Of a stretch of 64,000 nt of DNA, positions 9,863-19,507 are shown in pieces. Position 1 is the stretch's first letter, and every line of letters begins with the position of its first letter. This DNA comes from Ruminococcus callidus (GTDB lineage: Bacteria > Bacillota > Clostridia > Oscillospirales > Ruminococcaceae): contig NZ_JAJFCK010000009.1 in NCBI RefSeq assembly GCF_020709055.1, forward strand, positions 1 to 64,000, in the 5' to 3' direction. Under the pieces are notes generated by a model, which saw only the letters and a list, made by a program, of their open reading frames with translations, was not told where the DNA came from and ran no database searches. Both the position numbers and the translations under genes were made by a program.

Positions 9863-10330
9863 ATGCTGAATCCGGAAAATGAGGAACTGGAAGAACGTTC
9901 GGAGGAACAGAAAGAGCCGAAAATCCCCACCAGAGGAATTTTTGTGTTCCGGATCGATCCCAATAAACGGGGTGTCGCTTTTAAGATCTTTATTGCGGGG
10001 ATTCTAGCGTTGGTGCTGTTCAGCGTGGTAATCAACAGCAATGCACAATTGAATGAGGTGTATTCTGACATCTCTACTGCCAATTCGCAGCTGAATGTCC
10101 TGCGCAGCGAAAATGTGCGGATGCAGACGGAATTGGAGAGCAAGGCCTCGATTAGCAACATCAAAGAATATGCAGAGAATCGGCTTGGCATGCAGAAGCT
10201 GCACCAGTCGCAGATTCAGTATGTGGATATTCAAACCGAGGATGCGGTGACCATTGAGGCAGAGGATCAGAATATTTTTGTGAAAATTAAGCATAAATTT
10301 GAGGATGTTGTGGCATATCTCCGTGGATAA
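9863..10330 (+). CDS. ftsL: FtsL/DivIC-like division protein
   Basis: The protein is 155 aa. It has a charged cytoplasmic N-terminus (1-50), one transmembrane helix (about 52-70), then an extracytoplasmic coiled coil starting NAQLNEVYSDI and ending at the typical YAENRLGMQK motif. FtsL, DivIC and DivIB stabilise the FtsW-PBP synthase at the septum. Identity rests on topology and on its place between rsmH and a class B PBP; FtsL-type sequences diverge rapidly. The C-terminal tail (about 115-155) is longer than usual. Confidence 0.8.
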   Translation: MLNPENEELEERSEEQKEPKIPTRGIFVFRIDPNKRGVAFKIFIAGILALVLFSVVINSNAQLNEVYSDISTANSQLNVLRSENVRMQTELESKASISNIKEYAENRLGMQKLHQSQIQYVDIQTEDAVTIEAEDQNIFVKIKHKFEDVVAYLRG

Positions 10331-10770
10331 GCCGCATAGAATGGGATTGAAATCAAGCTCCTGTTCAGCAATTGGTGGTACTTTCGGCGAACTGCATCAC
10401 TGCGACGCAACTATGCGTGCCGTTAGTATAAATGACATGGGCAAGAGATAATATTCGGGTGTCGGAGTCAGAGAAACCCGATGGCGCACAGATGAAGCGG
10501 CATCGGACAGATGCTGTTTGCAAAATCGGTGGGATTCTGACGACCTTCTGCGGCGGGCGACTGCCGCAGAAACGGAAATTCCCGTCTGGGAGGCAGATGC
10601 TGTTTCCGGAAATGGACGGTTCATGACAGGCGGGGTAATTGTGTTCGATTCCCTGCCTGATTCTATTATGGAGAAACAATGTTGTGTCTGTTCCCGAAGT
10701 GCGGGACAGATACGTGAAACCTGCCGGGCGGTTTGCGCCCGGTGTGCGATTGACCTGGGAGGAGTGCCGG
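10331..10770 (+). promoter_or_regulatory. 440-base hairpin-rich intergenic leader before PBP gene
   Basis: I see no convincing gene here. Six good stems follow one another: 10455-10460/10476-10481, 10500-10504/10510-10514, 10546-10554/10563-10571 (9 bp), 10627-10635/10651-10659 (9 bp, one G-U), 10687-10696/10702-10710, and 10724-10730/10736-10742. The 12-mer CAGATGCTGTTT occurs twice (10508-10519, 10594-10605). A poor promoter candidate (TTGTGT 10639, TATTAT 10664, 19-base spacing) is also present. The organisation suggests a structured 5' leader or cis-regulatory RNA of no class I recognise. Confidence 0.5.
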
Positions 10771-13128
10771 ATGCGGCTGCTGAGAGGAAACACTGACAAA
10801 TCCAAAAAGAAAAAGACAAAAGCAGAGGTTTCTGCGACCGTTCGGATGCGGAACCGCACCAATAAGGGCGTTTTGGGTCTGATGACAGTTTTTTGTGCTG
10901 CGGTCATCGTCCGCCTGTTTGTGGTGTCCGTGGTGGACAATAGCAAATACGAGGGAATGGCGAATAACTATCACTTCGGAACCATGACGCTCAGTGCTAA
11001 CCGTGGCGCAATTTACGATGCCAATGGCACGGCGCTGGCGTGGAGTGCGACAGTATATAACATTTACATAGACCCGACCCTGTATCGGGAGGAGATGAAG
11101 TCCATTGAGGACGCCAACGACAAGAAAAAGTCGGCTGCTGAGGAAGAGAACGAAACCGCTGACAATCTGGTGGATGTGGATCAGCTGAAAACCTCCATCA
11201 CCAATTTTCTGTCGGAGAAGCTGGGACTTAAAACAGAGGAAGTGGAGGCATCTTTCGAAAAAGACGGCCGTTATTATGTGCTGCAAACACAGGTGGAAAA
11301 GAACGTGACCGATGAGATCACGGCGTATTTCGAAAAGCTGAACCTCAGCTTCATCGGAACCGAGGCGACCACACGCCGGTACTATCCGCAAAATGAACTG
11401 GCAGCAGCGGTTATCGGCTTTACCAATGGCGACGGCGATGGACAGTATGGTCTGGAATATCAGTATGACGACTACCTCTCCGGCGTGGATGGCCGTGTTA
11501 TCTCGGCGCAGGCTGCCAACGGCGAAGAGATGCCCTACCGGTATTCCACCACCTACGATGCCGAGGACGGCGACTCCCTCTACCTGACACTGGACACCAC
11601 CATTCAGTACTATCTGGAGAAGAGTCTGGCGGAGATGGTGGAGAAGTTTGAGGTAAAGGAGCGTGCCTGCGGTGTCATCATGAACCCTAAGACCGGCGCT
11701 GTTTACGCTATGGCGACTTACCCCACATTTGATCTGAACAACCCGTCGGAGATTTACGATGCCAAGACGGCGCAGGAACTGGCAGCACTGCCGGAGGGCG
11801 AGTACAGCACCGCCTACGCCACCGCACGGGAAACTCAGTGGAAGAACAAGGTCATCAGCGAGATCAGCTACCCCGGTTCGACGTTTAAGATCGTCACCAT
11901 GGCGGACGCTTTCGAGGAAAACCTCATCAATATGGAGACCGACAGTTTCTACTGTTCGGGGCAGGTTCAGGTGGCAGATGCGACCATTCGCTGCTCCAAC
12001 ACTGCCGGACACGGCGCACAGAACTTTACACAGGCGCTGACCAACTCCTGTAACCCGGCGTTCATCGAGATCGGACAGCGCATCGGCATCGATAAGTTCA
12101 GCTATTATTTTGAGGGATTTGGTCTGGCGGAAAAGACCGGAATCGACCTGCCCGGCGAGGCAGTCAGCTACAGCGTCACCGGCGATGATATGAACGTCGT
12201 CGACCTTGCCTCTGCGGCATACGGTCAGTGTAATAAGGTGACCGCCATGGAACTGGTGACTGCATATTCGGCTGCCATCAACGGCGGCTATATGGTAACG
12301 CCGCATGTGGTAGACCATGTGGTGGATTCCAACGGAAACATCGTGCTGCAAAACGAGACAGAGGTAAAGCGGCAGATCGTGTCGGAGGAGACCTCCGCCA
12401 TTGTGCGGGAACAGCTGGAGGCAGTTGTTAACAACAACCCCTCTCATAACGCCTACATTCAGGGCTACCGCATCGGCGGTAAGTCCGGTACTGCGGAAAA
12501 GCTGGATACTTCCACGGCAGACGACCGCCAGTATGTGGCATCCTACTGCTGCTTTGCGCCGGCGGATGATCCGGAGGTCATTATGCTGATTATGGCGGAC
12601 GAACCGAACAAGGAGATCGGCTACTACGGTTCTCAGGTCGTTGTGCCCTATGCAAGAGATATCATGGAGGAGATCCTGCCGGCAATGGGCTTCTATCCGG
12701 AGTACTCCGACGGCGAGGACACCGATTCCACTGTGACCGTGCCCTATTTGCAAAGTGCGGATATCACTTCGGCAGAGTCCACACTGGCACAGCTGGGCCT
12801 GACTTACGAGGTCGTGGGCGACGGCACAACCGTTGCCTCCCAGTCGCCCTCCACCGGCACCAGCGTGACCAAGGGCGGAAAGGTGATTCTGTATACCGAG
12901 GTCGGCGGAAACAGCGGTGATACCATCGAGGTGCCGAATCTGGTGGGCATGACTGCCGCAGAGGTCAACGAGACCATGACTTACTACGACCTGAACTACG
13001 CCATTGTCGGGTCATCGGCATCGGAATCCGGTGCTCTGGTGCAGTACCAGTCGGAGGAGGCCGGAACGGTCGTGCCCCGTGGAACTGCCATTACCCTGAC
13101 GCTGTCCGTGAGTCAGCAGTCGGATTAA
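10771..13128 (+). CDS. class B penicillin-binding protein (septal transpeptidase) with two PASTA domains
   Basis: The protein is about 785 aa. It cross-links septal peptidoglycan as partner of FtsW. The ATG at 10771 follows GGGAGGAG by 6 bases; a longer reading frame upstream has no such site. It has a basic cytoplasmic N-terminus, one transmembrane helix (about 35-55), a PBP dimerisation domain, then the transpeptidase: active-site S370-T-F-K373, S426-C-N428, and K571-S-G-T574. Two PASTA repeats (about 654-712 and 720-782) end the protein. Bacillus PBP2B and SpoVD are the closest named types; with a single such gene here I cannot tell ftsI/pbpB from spoVD. The N-terminal half has a Lys/Glu-rich insertion near residue 110. 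Confidence 0.93.
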   Translation: MRLLRGNTDKSKKKKTKAEVSATVRMRNRTNKGVLGLMTVFCAAVIVRLFVVSVVDNSKYEGMANNYHFGTMTLSANRGAIYDANGTALAWSATVYNIYIDPTLYREEMKSIEDANDKKKSAAEEENETADNLVDVDQLKTSITNFLSEKLGLKTEEVEASFEKDGRYYVLQTQVEKNVTDEITAYFEKLNLSFIGTEATTRRYYPQNELAAAVIGFTNGDGDGQYGLEYQYDDYLSGVDGRVISAQAANGEEMPYRYSTTYDAEDGDSLYLTLDTTIQYYLEKSLAEMVEKFEVKERACGVIMNPKTGAVYAMATYPTFDLNNPSEIYDAKTAQELAALPEGEYSTAYATARETQWKNKVISEISYPGSTFKIVTMADAFEENLINMETDSFYCSGQVQVADATIRCSNTAGHGAQNFTQALTNSCNPAFIEIGQRIGIDKFSYYFEGFGLAEKTGIDLPGEAVSYSVTGDDMNVVDLASAAYGQCNKVTAMELVTAYSAAINGGYMVTPHVVDHVVDSNGNIVLQNETEVKRQIVSEETSAIVREQLEAVVNNNPSHNAYIQGYRIGGKSGTAEKLDTSTADDRQYVASYCCFAPADDPEVIMLIMADEPNKEIGYYGSQVVVPYARDIMEEILPAMGFYPEYSDGEDTDSTVTVPYLQSADITSAESTLAQLGLTYEVVGDGTTVASQSPSTGTSVTKGGKVILYTEVGGNSGDTIEVPNLVGMTAAEVNETMTYYDLNYAIVGSSASESGALVQYQSEEAGTVVPRGTAITLTLSVSQQSD

Positions 13129-13152
13129 ACGGAGATAGTGTGAAAGGATGGG

Positions 13153-14601
13153 ATGAAAATGCGGTTATATGCATTGTTGGAAGAGTATGCAAAGACAAAC
13201 CTGCCGGACATGGAGATCACCGGTCTGACAGATGATTCCCGTAAGGTGAAGCCGGGGATGCTGTTCGCCTGCATTCGCGGAGAGCATTTTGACGGACACA
13301 ATGCTGCGGGAAAAGCGCTGGAGAGCGGCGCTGCTGCGGTGCTGGCAGACCATGACCTGGGACTGGGCGACCGGCAGATTCTCACAGACGACACACGGAA
13401 GCTGTACGGACAGCTCTGTGCCGCCTGGTTCGGACATCCGGAGCGAAAGATGCATTTCGTGGGTGTGACCGGAACCAACGGAAAGACGACCATCACCAAC
13501 CTGATCAAACACATCCTCACCGAGGCAGGGCATCGGGTCGGTCTGATCGGCACGATCCAGAACGAGATCGGCGACAAGATCGTGCACACCGACAATACCA
13601 CACCTTTCGTCTACGACCTCATGGGTCTGTATGCGCAGATGGCAGAGGCCGGCTGCGATTACGTGGTCATGGAGGTTTCCTCTTTCGGTCTGGTGCAGGA
13701 GCGCATTGGCGTGACGCACTTCGACACCGCCGTGTTCACCAACCTGACGCAGGACCATCTGGACTACCACGGCACCATGGAAAATTACTATCAGGCAAAA
13801 AAGCTGCTGTTCCAGCGGTGCGACAATGCTGTCATTGATACAGACGATGCCTACGGCAGACGGCTGTATGAGGAGATCAGCTGCCCCAAGTGCAGCTATG
13901 GCAGCAGCAGCCACGCCGATTACTATGCCGACGCCATCAAGCTTCGGGCAGACGGCACACGTTTCTGGCTGTGCAATGCCGGAAAGTCCTATCAGGTGAA
14001 TCTGCACCTGACCGGTATGTTCAACGTGTCCAACGCCATTGCAGCAGTCGCAGCCTGCGCTTCTCTAGGCATGCCCATGAAGCGGATTCTGGCGGGACTG
14101 GAAACCTGCACCGGCGTGCGCGGCAGATGCGAGGTCATCCCCACCGGCAGAGATTTCACCGTGATCTGCGACTATGCGCACACACCGGATGCCATTGAGA
14201 ACATCCTGCGCAGCGTTAAGGAGTACACCAGGGGCAGACTGATCTGCCTGTTCGGTTGCGGGGGAAATCGGGATGCCACAAAGCGCCCGAAGATGGCAGC
14301 AGCAGCGGCAAAGTACGCCGATTTCCTGATGATCACCTCGGATAATCCCCGGGATGAAGAACCGCAGGCGATCATCGCCGACATCCTGACAGGACTGGAG
14401 GGCAGCGATGTGCCCTATGAAGTGGTGGTCGACCGAAAGGAAGCCATTTTACGCAGCATGCAGCTTGCCCAGCCGGAGGATGTGATCGTTCTCGCCGGAA
14501 AGGGTCATGAGGATTATCAGGTGCTCGCCGGCGGCGTGCACATCCACATGGACGAACGGGAAATTGTACGGGACTGCCTGCCGCTGGTGCCGAAGCGGTA
14601 A
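13153..14601 (+). CDS. murE: UDP-MurNAc-L-Ala-D-Glu:meso-diaminopimelate ligase
   Basis: The protein is 482 aa. It adds the third residue of the stem peptide in the cytoplasm. ATP is bound by GVTGTNGKTT. The DNPR motif at residues 397-400 is the signature of meso-DAP-adding MurE enzymes (lysine enzymes differ there), so the wall is predicted to contain meso-DAP. The start at 13153 has GAAAGG upstream; a second in-frame ATG at 13159 is possible. It lies 24 bases after the PBP gene. Confidence 0.96.
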   Translation: MKMRLYALLEEYAKTNLPDMEITGLTDDSRKVKPGMLFACIRGEHFDGHNAAGKALESGAAAVLADHDLGLGDRQILTDDTRKLYGQLCAAWFGHPERKMHFVGVTGTNGKTTITNLIKHILTEAGHRVGLIGTIQNEIGDKIVHTDNTTPFVYDLMGLYAQMAEAGCDYVVMEVSSFGLVQERIGVTHFDTAVFTNLTQDHLDYHGTMENYYQAKKLLFQRCDNAVIDTDDAYGRRLYEEISCPKCSYGSSSHADYYADAIKLRADGTRFWLCNAGKSYQVNLHLTGMFNVSNAIAAVAACASLGMPMKRILAGLETCTGVRGRCEVIPTGRDFTVICDYAHTPDAIENILRSVKEYTRGRLICLFGCGGNRDATKRPKMAAAAAKYADFLMITSDNPRDEEPQAIIADILTGLEGSDVPYEVVVDRKEAILRSMQLAQPEDVIVLAGKGHEDYQVLAGGVHIHMDEREIVRDCLPLVPKR

Positions 14602-14621
14602 AAAATAAGGGGGACAGATGG

Positions 14622-16004
14622 ATGAAAGCATGGATGTTGTCAGAATTAAAAGACGTTTTGCAGTGTGAGATTCCGGTGGAAGCCGAGATCACCTGCGTGA
14701 GTACAGATACCCGCAACCTGCCGCAGGGCTGCCTGTTTGTGGCGCTGCGGGGGGAGCGGTTCGACGGCCACGACTTTGTGCCGCAGGCAATTGCTGCCGG
14801 AGCCGTGGCTGCCGTGACGGAACAGCCCATCGAAGGCTGCCCCTGTCTGGTGGTGGAAAACACCGGACGGGCGCTGCTGAAAATCGCACGGTTCTATCGG
14901 GAAAAGTTCCATCCGGTTTTGGTCGGTGTCACCGGAAGCGTGGGAAAGACCACTACAAAAGAGATGATCGCCTGCGTGCTGGAATCCCAGTTCTGCACGC
15001 TGAAAACACAGGGCAACCTGAACAACGAGATCGGGCTGCCAAAGACGCTGATGCAGCTGGAGGAGCAGCACACCGCAGCTGTCATTGAAATGGGCATGTC
15101 CCACTTCGGAGAGATCAGCCGTCTTTCCCGCACCGCAGAGCCGTCCATGGGTGTCATCACCAACATCGGCTATTCCCACATCGAGAACCTCAAGACACAG
15201 GAGGGCATTCTTCAGGCAAAGCTGGAGATTCTGGACGGCATGGCAGCCGATGCGCCGCTTATCGTCAACGGGGACAATGCCCTGCTGGCACCCCTGAAGC
15301 GCAACCTGTCCCGTCCGGTGATTACCTATGGCATGCACGCTGAGAAGCTGGATGTCCGGGCAGAGGATGTGGTGCGGAATGCAGATTCCACCACGTTTAC
15401 CATTGTGGCAGCAGACGGGAAGAAGTATCCGGCAATGCTGCGCTGTGTGGGAGACCACAACGTCATGAATGCGCTGGCAGCGTTCTGTGTGGGAACGCAG
15501 GCGGGCATTGCGCCGGAGAAGATCTGCGCAGCGCTGGAGCGCTATCAGACCGTGGGCATGCGCCAGAATATTTCACATCGGGGTGCATATACCATTATCG
15601 CAGACTGTTATAACGCCAGCCCGGATTCCATGAAGGCAGCGCTGACGGTTCTGCGGGAACTTCCCTGTAAGGGACGGCACATTGCCGTGCTGGGCGACAT
15701 GCTGGAACTGGGCGAGATGTCCCGCCAGCTGCACACGCTGGTTGGTGATATGGCAGCAGCCAGCGAAGTGGACGCTCTGTTCTGTCTGGGCACGGAGGCA
15801 TTCTACATTGCCCAGCGGGCAGCCATGCAGAAAGTATCGGTCTACCACACCGAGGATCGGCGGGAACTGTGCCGTGTCATTCGGAGTTATCTGCGTCCGG
15901 GAGATGCTGTGCTCTTTAAGGCGAGCCGCGGCATGCATCTGGAGGACTGCATCGATATGATTTTTGACCAAGGGGAGGAAACTGAAAATGCCGTTCTGGA
16001 TTAA
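14622..16004 (+). CDS. murF: UDP-MurNAc-tripeptide:D-Ala-D-Ala ligase
   Basis: The protein is 460 aa. It completes the UDP-MurNAc pentapeptide. It has the Mur-ligase fold with ATP site GVTGSVGKTTTKEM, EMGMSHFGEI, and the late motif DCYNASPDSMKAAL. AAGGGGGACAG precedes the ATG. The 3' end overlaps mraY by 17 bases, so the two are probably translationally coupled. Confidence 0.95.
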   Translation: MKAWMLSELKDVLQCEIPVEAEITCVSTDTRNLPQGCLFVALRGERFDGHDFVPQAIAAGAVAAVTEQPIEGCPCLVVENTGRALLKIARFYREKFHPVLVGVTGSVGKTTTKEMIACVLESQFCTLKTQGNLNNEIGLPKTLMQLEEQHTAAVIEMGMSHFGEISRLSRTAEPSMGVITNIGYSHIENLKTQEGILQAKLEILDGMAADAPLIVNGDNALLAPLKRNLSRPVITYGMHAEKLDVRAEDVVRNADSTTFTIVAADGKKYPAMLRCVGDHNVMNALAAFCVGTQAGIAPEKICAALERYQTVGMRQNISHRGAYTIIADCYNASPDSMKAALTVLRELPCKGRHIAVLGDMLELGEMSRQLHTLVGDMAAASEVDALFCLGTEAFYIAQRAAMQKVSVYHTEDRRELCRVIRSYLRPGDAVLFKASRGMHLEDCIDMIFDQGEETENAVLD

Positions 16005-17016
16005 TGTACTTGTAGGAGTGCTGGCGTTTGCAGTGGCAGCGCTGGGCGGAAAAGCACTCATCCCCTGGCTGCATAAACTGAAATTCGGGCAGCCCATCAA
16101 GGTGGAATTCGGCCCCAAGTGGCATGCCAACAAACAGGGCACTCCCACCATGGGCGGTATTCTGTTCATTGTGGGCAGCATTGTGGCAACGGCAGCGGGC
16201 TATGCCGTCTACCGTATGACCAGCAGCGTGGATGTCACGGCGATCTCCGGCAATCGGGAGGCGCTCCGTGTCATGAGCTGCGTGATCTTCTGCCTGCTGT
16301 TCGGTATCATCGGCTTCATCGATGACTTTGCCAAGGTGGCAAAGAAACAGAACGAGGGTCTGACCCCGAAACAGAAGCTGGCGCTTCAGGTGGTGGCAGC
16401 CATTCTCTGGCTGGCAGCCATGTACTGGCTGGGCGACCGCAGTACTACCATTGATCTGGTGTTCGTGCGGTTTGACATCCGCTGGTTCTACTATCCGGTG
16501 ATGGTGCTGGTGATCCTCTACCTGACCAATGCCGTCAATCTGACGGACGGCGTAGACGGACTCTGCGGTACTGTGACGCTGGTGGCAATGCTGATCTTCA
16601 CCCTGATTTGCAGCCGGCTGCAAATGACCAGCTACACCCTGTTCACCATGGCGCTGGCAGGCGGCTGTCTGGGCTTTCTGGTCTGGAATCTGCATCCGGC
16701 AAAGTGCTTTATGGGTGACACCGGTTCCATGTTCCTCGGCGCAGCCGTTGCCTCAGTGGGACTGGCAACGCATCAGCATCTGGTGCTGATTCTGGTGGCG
16801 CTGGTCTACATTCTGGAGGCGCTCTCCGTGATGATTCAGGTCACCTATTTCAAATATACGAAGAAGAAGTACGGCGAGGGACGCCGCATCTTCAAGATGA
16901 CGCCCATTCACCATCATTTTGAGATGAGCGGATTCAGTGAATATAAAATCGTTATCACGTTTTCTCTGTTCGGTCTGATCGCCGGCGCAGTTGGATTGCT
17001 GCTGGTTACACTCTGA
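15988..17016 (+). CDS. mraY: phospho-MurNAc-pentapeptide transferase
   Basis: The protein is about 342 aa. This integral membrane enzyme makes lipid I from UDP-MurNAc-pentapeptide and undecaprenyl phosphate. The ATG at 15988 was chosen because GGGGAGG lies 8-14 bases ahead; it is inside the end of murF. About ten hydrophobic helices are evident. Catalytic motifs include GIIGFIDDFAK, NLTDGVDGL and the MTPIHHHFE loop. ftsW follows after 31 bases; the murD usually found here in Bacillus is absent. Confidence 0.96.
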   Translation: MPFWINVLVGVLAFAVAALGGKALIPWLHKLKFGQPIKVEFGPKWHANKQGTPTMGGILFIVGSIVATAAGYAVYRMTSSVDVTAISGNREALRVMSCVIFCLLFGIIGFIDDFAKVAKKQNEGLTPKQKLALQVVAAILWLAAMYWLGDRSTTIDLVFVRFDIRWFYYPVMVLVILYLTNAVNLTDGVDGLCGTVTLVAMLIFTLICSRLQMTSYTLFTMALAGGCLGFLVWNLHPAKCFMGDTGSMFLGAAVASVGLATHQHLVLILVALVYILEALSVMIQVTYFKYTKKKYGEGRRIFKMTPIHHHFEMSGFSEYKIVITFSLFGLIAGAVGLLLVTL

Positions 17017-17047
17017 GCGGCCGGAACGGCGAGAAGGAGGTTGCATT

Positions 17048-18316
17048 ATGGCAGAACAGACATCTGTCAAATCACAAAAGAAGCGCTGGTTTAATCTGCC
17101 GCTGTGGCAGCGCAACGTGCGCTATGGCGAAGTGGATGTGGCGTTTTTTCTGATCGTCATTGCATTGCTGGTCATCGGGATCATCATGATGTTCTCCGCC
17201 AGCTATGCGTGGGCGACTGCGGAGGGAAAGTCCGGTTCTTTCTACGCCTATAACCAGATCAAGAATGCCGTTGTGGGACTGGTCATCATGTTCGCTCTCT
17301 GCACCGTGGATTATCATGTGTTCCGGAAACCGGCGATTGCCGTGTTCTCCTATGTGTTTCCGGTGATCCTGCTGGCAATCGTGGCATTTGTGCCGGCGCT
17401 GAGCGTCACAGAGGGCGGTGCAACCCGCTGGCTGGACATCGGCGGATTCAACTTCCAGCCCTCGGAGCTGATGAAGATCGGTATCGTCATCTTCTTCGCC
17501 TACTTCATTGAAAAGAACTACGACAACATGCGCTCCTTCCGAAAAGGGCTGCTGCCGCTGCTGCTGGCACTGGCAATCGTGGCTGCGCTTCTGATTCTGG
17601 AACCCCACCTCTCCGGTACGATCATCATCACACTGCTCTGCATCATCCTCATTTTCGTGGGCAATGCCAACCTGAAACACTTCCTGTTTCTGGGACTGGC
17701 AGGCATCGGTGCAGCGCTGGTGATCGGACTTCTGATGATGGACAGCTACGAGTACATCGGAAAGCGTATCCAGTCGTGGCGTGACCCGTTCTCGGACAGT
17801 CTGAACGACACGTGGCAGACCTGCCAGTCCCTGATCGCCATTGGTTCCGGCGGACTGTTTGGTCTGGGACTGGGCGAATCCCGTCAGAAGTATCTGTACC
17901 TGCCGGAGACCAAGAACGACTTCGTGTTCTCCATCGTCTGCGAGGAGCTGGGCTTTGTGGGTGCGGTGACCGTTGTTCTGCTGTTCATGCTTCTGGTCAT
18001 CCGCGGTTATCAGATCGCCACCCATGCGCCGGATAAGTTCGGTATGCTGCTGGCGATCGGACTGACCTCCCACATCGGACTTCAGGCGTTTCTGAACATC
18101 GCCGTTGTCAGCAATCTGTTCCCCAACACGGGTATCAGTCTGCCGTTCTTCAGCTACGGCGGTACGGCGCTGATCTTACAGCTGGCGGAAATGGGAATTG
18201 TGCTGAACATCTCCCGCACCCGATACCACGTCGGGAAAAAGCGACAGCGGAGCACTGCCGCGGAGGGAGAGCTTCAGGAGACAGGTGCAATGCAGCAGCA
18301 GGAGGGTATCGCATGA
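17048..18316 (+). CDS. ftsW: SEDS-family septal peptidoglycan glycosyltransferase
   Basis: The protein is about 422 aa. FtsW polymerises lipid II at the septum with its class B PBP partner, encoded nearby. The ATG at 17048 follows GAAGGAGG. It has about ten transmembrane helices, with SEDS-family stretches GGATRWLDIG.F.FQPSELMK and the C-terminal NTGISLPFFSYGG. A sporulation-specific SpoVE role cannot be excluded. The stop overlaps the murG start (ATGA at 18313-18316). Confidence 0.94.
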   Translation: MAEQTSVKSQKKRWFNLPLWQRNVRYGEVDVAFFLIVIALLVIGIIMMFSASYAWATAEGKSGSFYAYNQIKNAVVGLVIMFALCTVDYHVFRKPAIAVFSYVFPVILLAIVAFVPALSVTEGGATRWLDIGGFNFQPSELMKIGIVIFFAYFIEKNYDNMRSFRKGLLPLLLALAIVAALLILEPHLSGTIIITLLCIILIFVGNANLKHFLFLGLAGIGAALVIGLLMMDSYEYIGKRIQSWRDPFSDSLNDTWQTCQSLIAIGSGGLFGLGLGESRQKYLYLPETKNDFVFSIVCEELGFVGAVTVVLLFMLLVIRGYQIATHAPDKFGMLLAIGLTSHIGLQAFLNIAVVSNLFPNTGISLPFFSYGGTALILQLAEMGIVLNISRTRYHVGKKRQRSTAAEGELQETGAMQQQEGIA

Positions 18317-19446
18317 GAGTATTATTGGCAGGAGGCGGAACCGGCGGCCATATCAATCCGGCGCTGGCAATCGCCTCCATTATCAGGGAACATGATCCGT
18401 CGGCGGAGTTTCTCTTTGTGGGAACGCCCAACGGAATGGAAGCACGTCTGGTTCCGCAGGCTGGATATCGGCTGGAAACCATGCACGTCGCCGGCTTTCA
18501 GCGGAAGCTGAGCTGGAAAAACGTCAAGCGCAATGTCAAGGCAGCGTATTATCTTGCGACCTCGCAGCCCCGTGCCCGCAAGATCGTCCGGCAGTTCCAG
18601 CCGGATGTGGCAATCGGAACCGGCGGCTATGTGGCAGGGCCGATTCTGCATGCAGCGGCACATCTGGGCATTCCCTGTGCCATTCACGAGCAGAATGCGT
18701 TCCCCGGCGTGACCAACAAGATGCTCTCCAAAGAAGTGGATCATGTCATGCTCACCGTGGAACAAGCGCTGCAATATCTCCATCCCAACTGCGCCTATAC
18801 CGTGACTGGTCTGCCGGTGCGTGGCGGGATCTCCCATCCCGATCGGGCGGCGGCCCGGAAAAAGCTGGGCTTTGATGACAGCATGTGCATCCTCTCCTTT
18901 GGGGGAAGCCTCGGTGCCGGCTGCATCAATGATGCAATGGCAGAGCTGATTCCGTGGCACGTGAAAAATGGGCTTGCCATCAACCACATTCACGGATACG
19001 GCGGCATGGGCAGGGATACATTCCCCAAGGCAATGGAGCAGACTGGCGTGCCCATGAAGAGCGACCGCCTGCGGATCACGGAGTACATCAACGACATGGA
19101 CGTTTGTCTGGCGGCAGCCGATCTGGTCATCTGCCGTTCCGGCGCTTCGACGCTGGCAGAATTGGAGGCAGTGGGCAGAGGTTCGATTCTGATTCCCTCG
19201 CCCATTGTCACCGGCAACCACCAACTGCACAACGCCAATGTTCTGGGCAATGCTGGCGCTGCTATCGTCATTGAACAGAAAGACGCATCGCCGCAGCGGA
19301 TCATTCAGGAAGTGGAGAAACTGTACCAGAACCGTGCAAAGCTGGAACAAATGGCAGTGCACGCCAAGGAACTGGAAATTCCGGATACAGCAGACCGGAT
19401 CTGGAAGGTCATCGAGGGTCTGATGGCATCGAAGCAGGGAAAATAA
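18313..19446 (+). CDS. murG: UDP-GlcNAc:lipid I N-acetylglucosaminyltransferase
   Basis: The protein is 377 aa. It converts lipid I to lipid II at the inner membrane face. The N-terminal motif AGGGTGGHINPALA, IGTGGYVAGP, EQNAFPGVTNK, and the donor-binding CRSGASTLAELEAVGRGSILIP are all present. The start overlaps ftsW by 4 bases, implying translational coupling. Confidence 0.96.
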   Translation: MRVLLAGGGTGGHINPALAIASIIREHDPSAEFLFVGTPNGMEARLVPQAGYRLETMHVAGFQRKLSWKNVKRNVKAAYYLATSQPRARKIVRQFQPDVAIGTGGYVAGPILHAAAHLGIPCAIHEQNAFPGVTNKMLSKEVDHVMLTVEQALQYLHPNCAYTVTGLPVRGGISHPDRAAARKKLGFDDSMCILSFGGSLGAGCINDAMAELIPWHVKNGLAINHIHGYGGMGRDTFPKAMEQTGVPMKSDRLRITEYINDMDVCLAAADLVICRSGASTLAELEAVGRGSILIPSPIVTGNHQLHNANVLGNAGAAIVIEQKDASPQRIIQEVEKLYQNRAKLEQMAVHAKELEIPDTADRIWKVIEGLMASKQGK

Positions 19447-19507
19447 CCCCGATTGCACCATTTTTTTGGAATTTGCATACACTGGCAATAAAAAGAGGTG
19501 ATGCGGA

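Noticed and set aside
10432..10626. Possible 64-residue upstream protein in the ftsL-PBP gap
   Set aside because: There is no ribosome site and no recognisable motif, and the frame runs through strong hairpins. A structured leader explains the region better.
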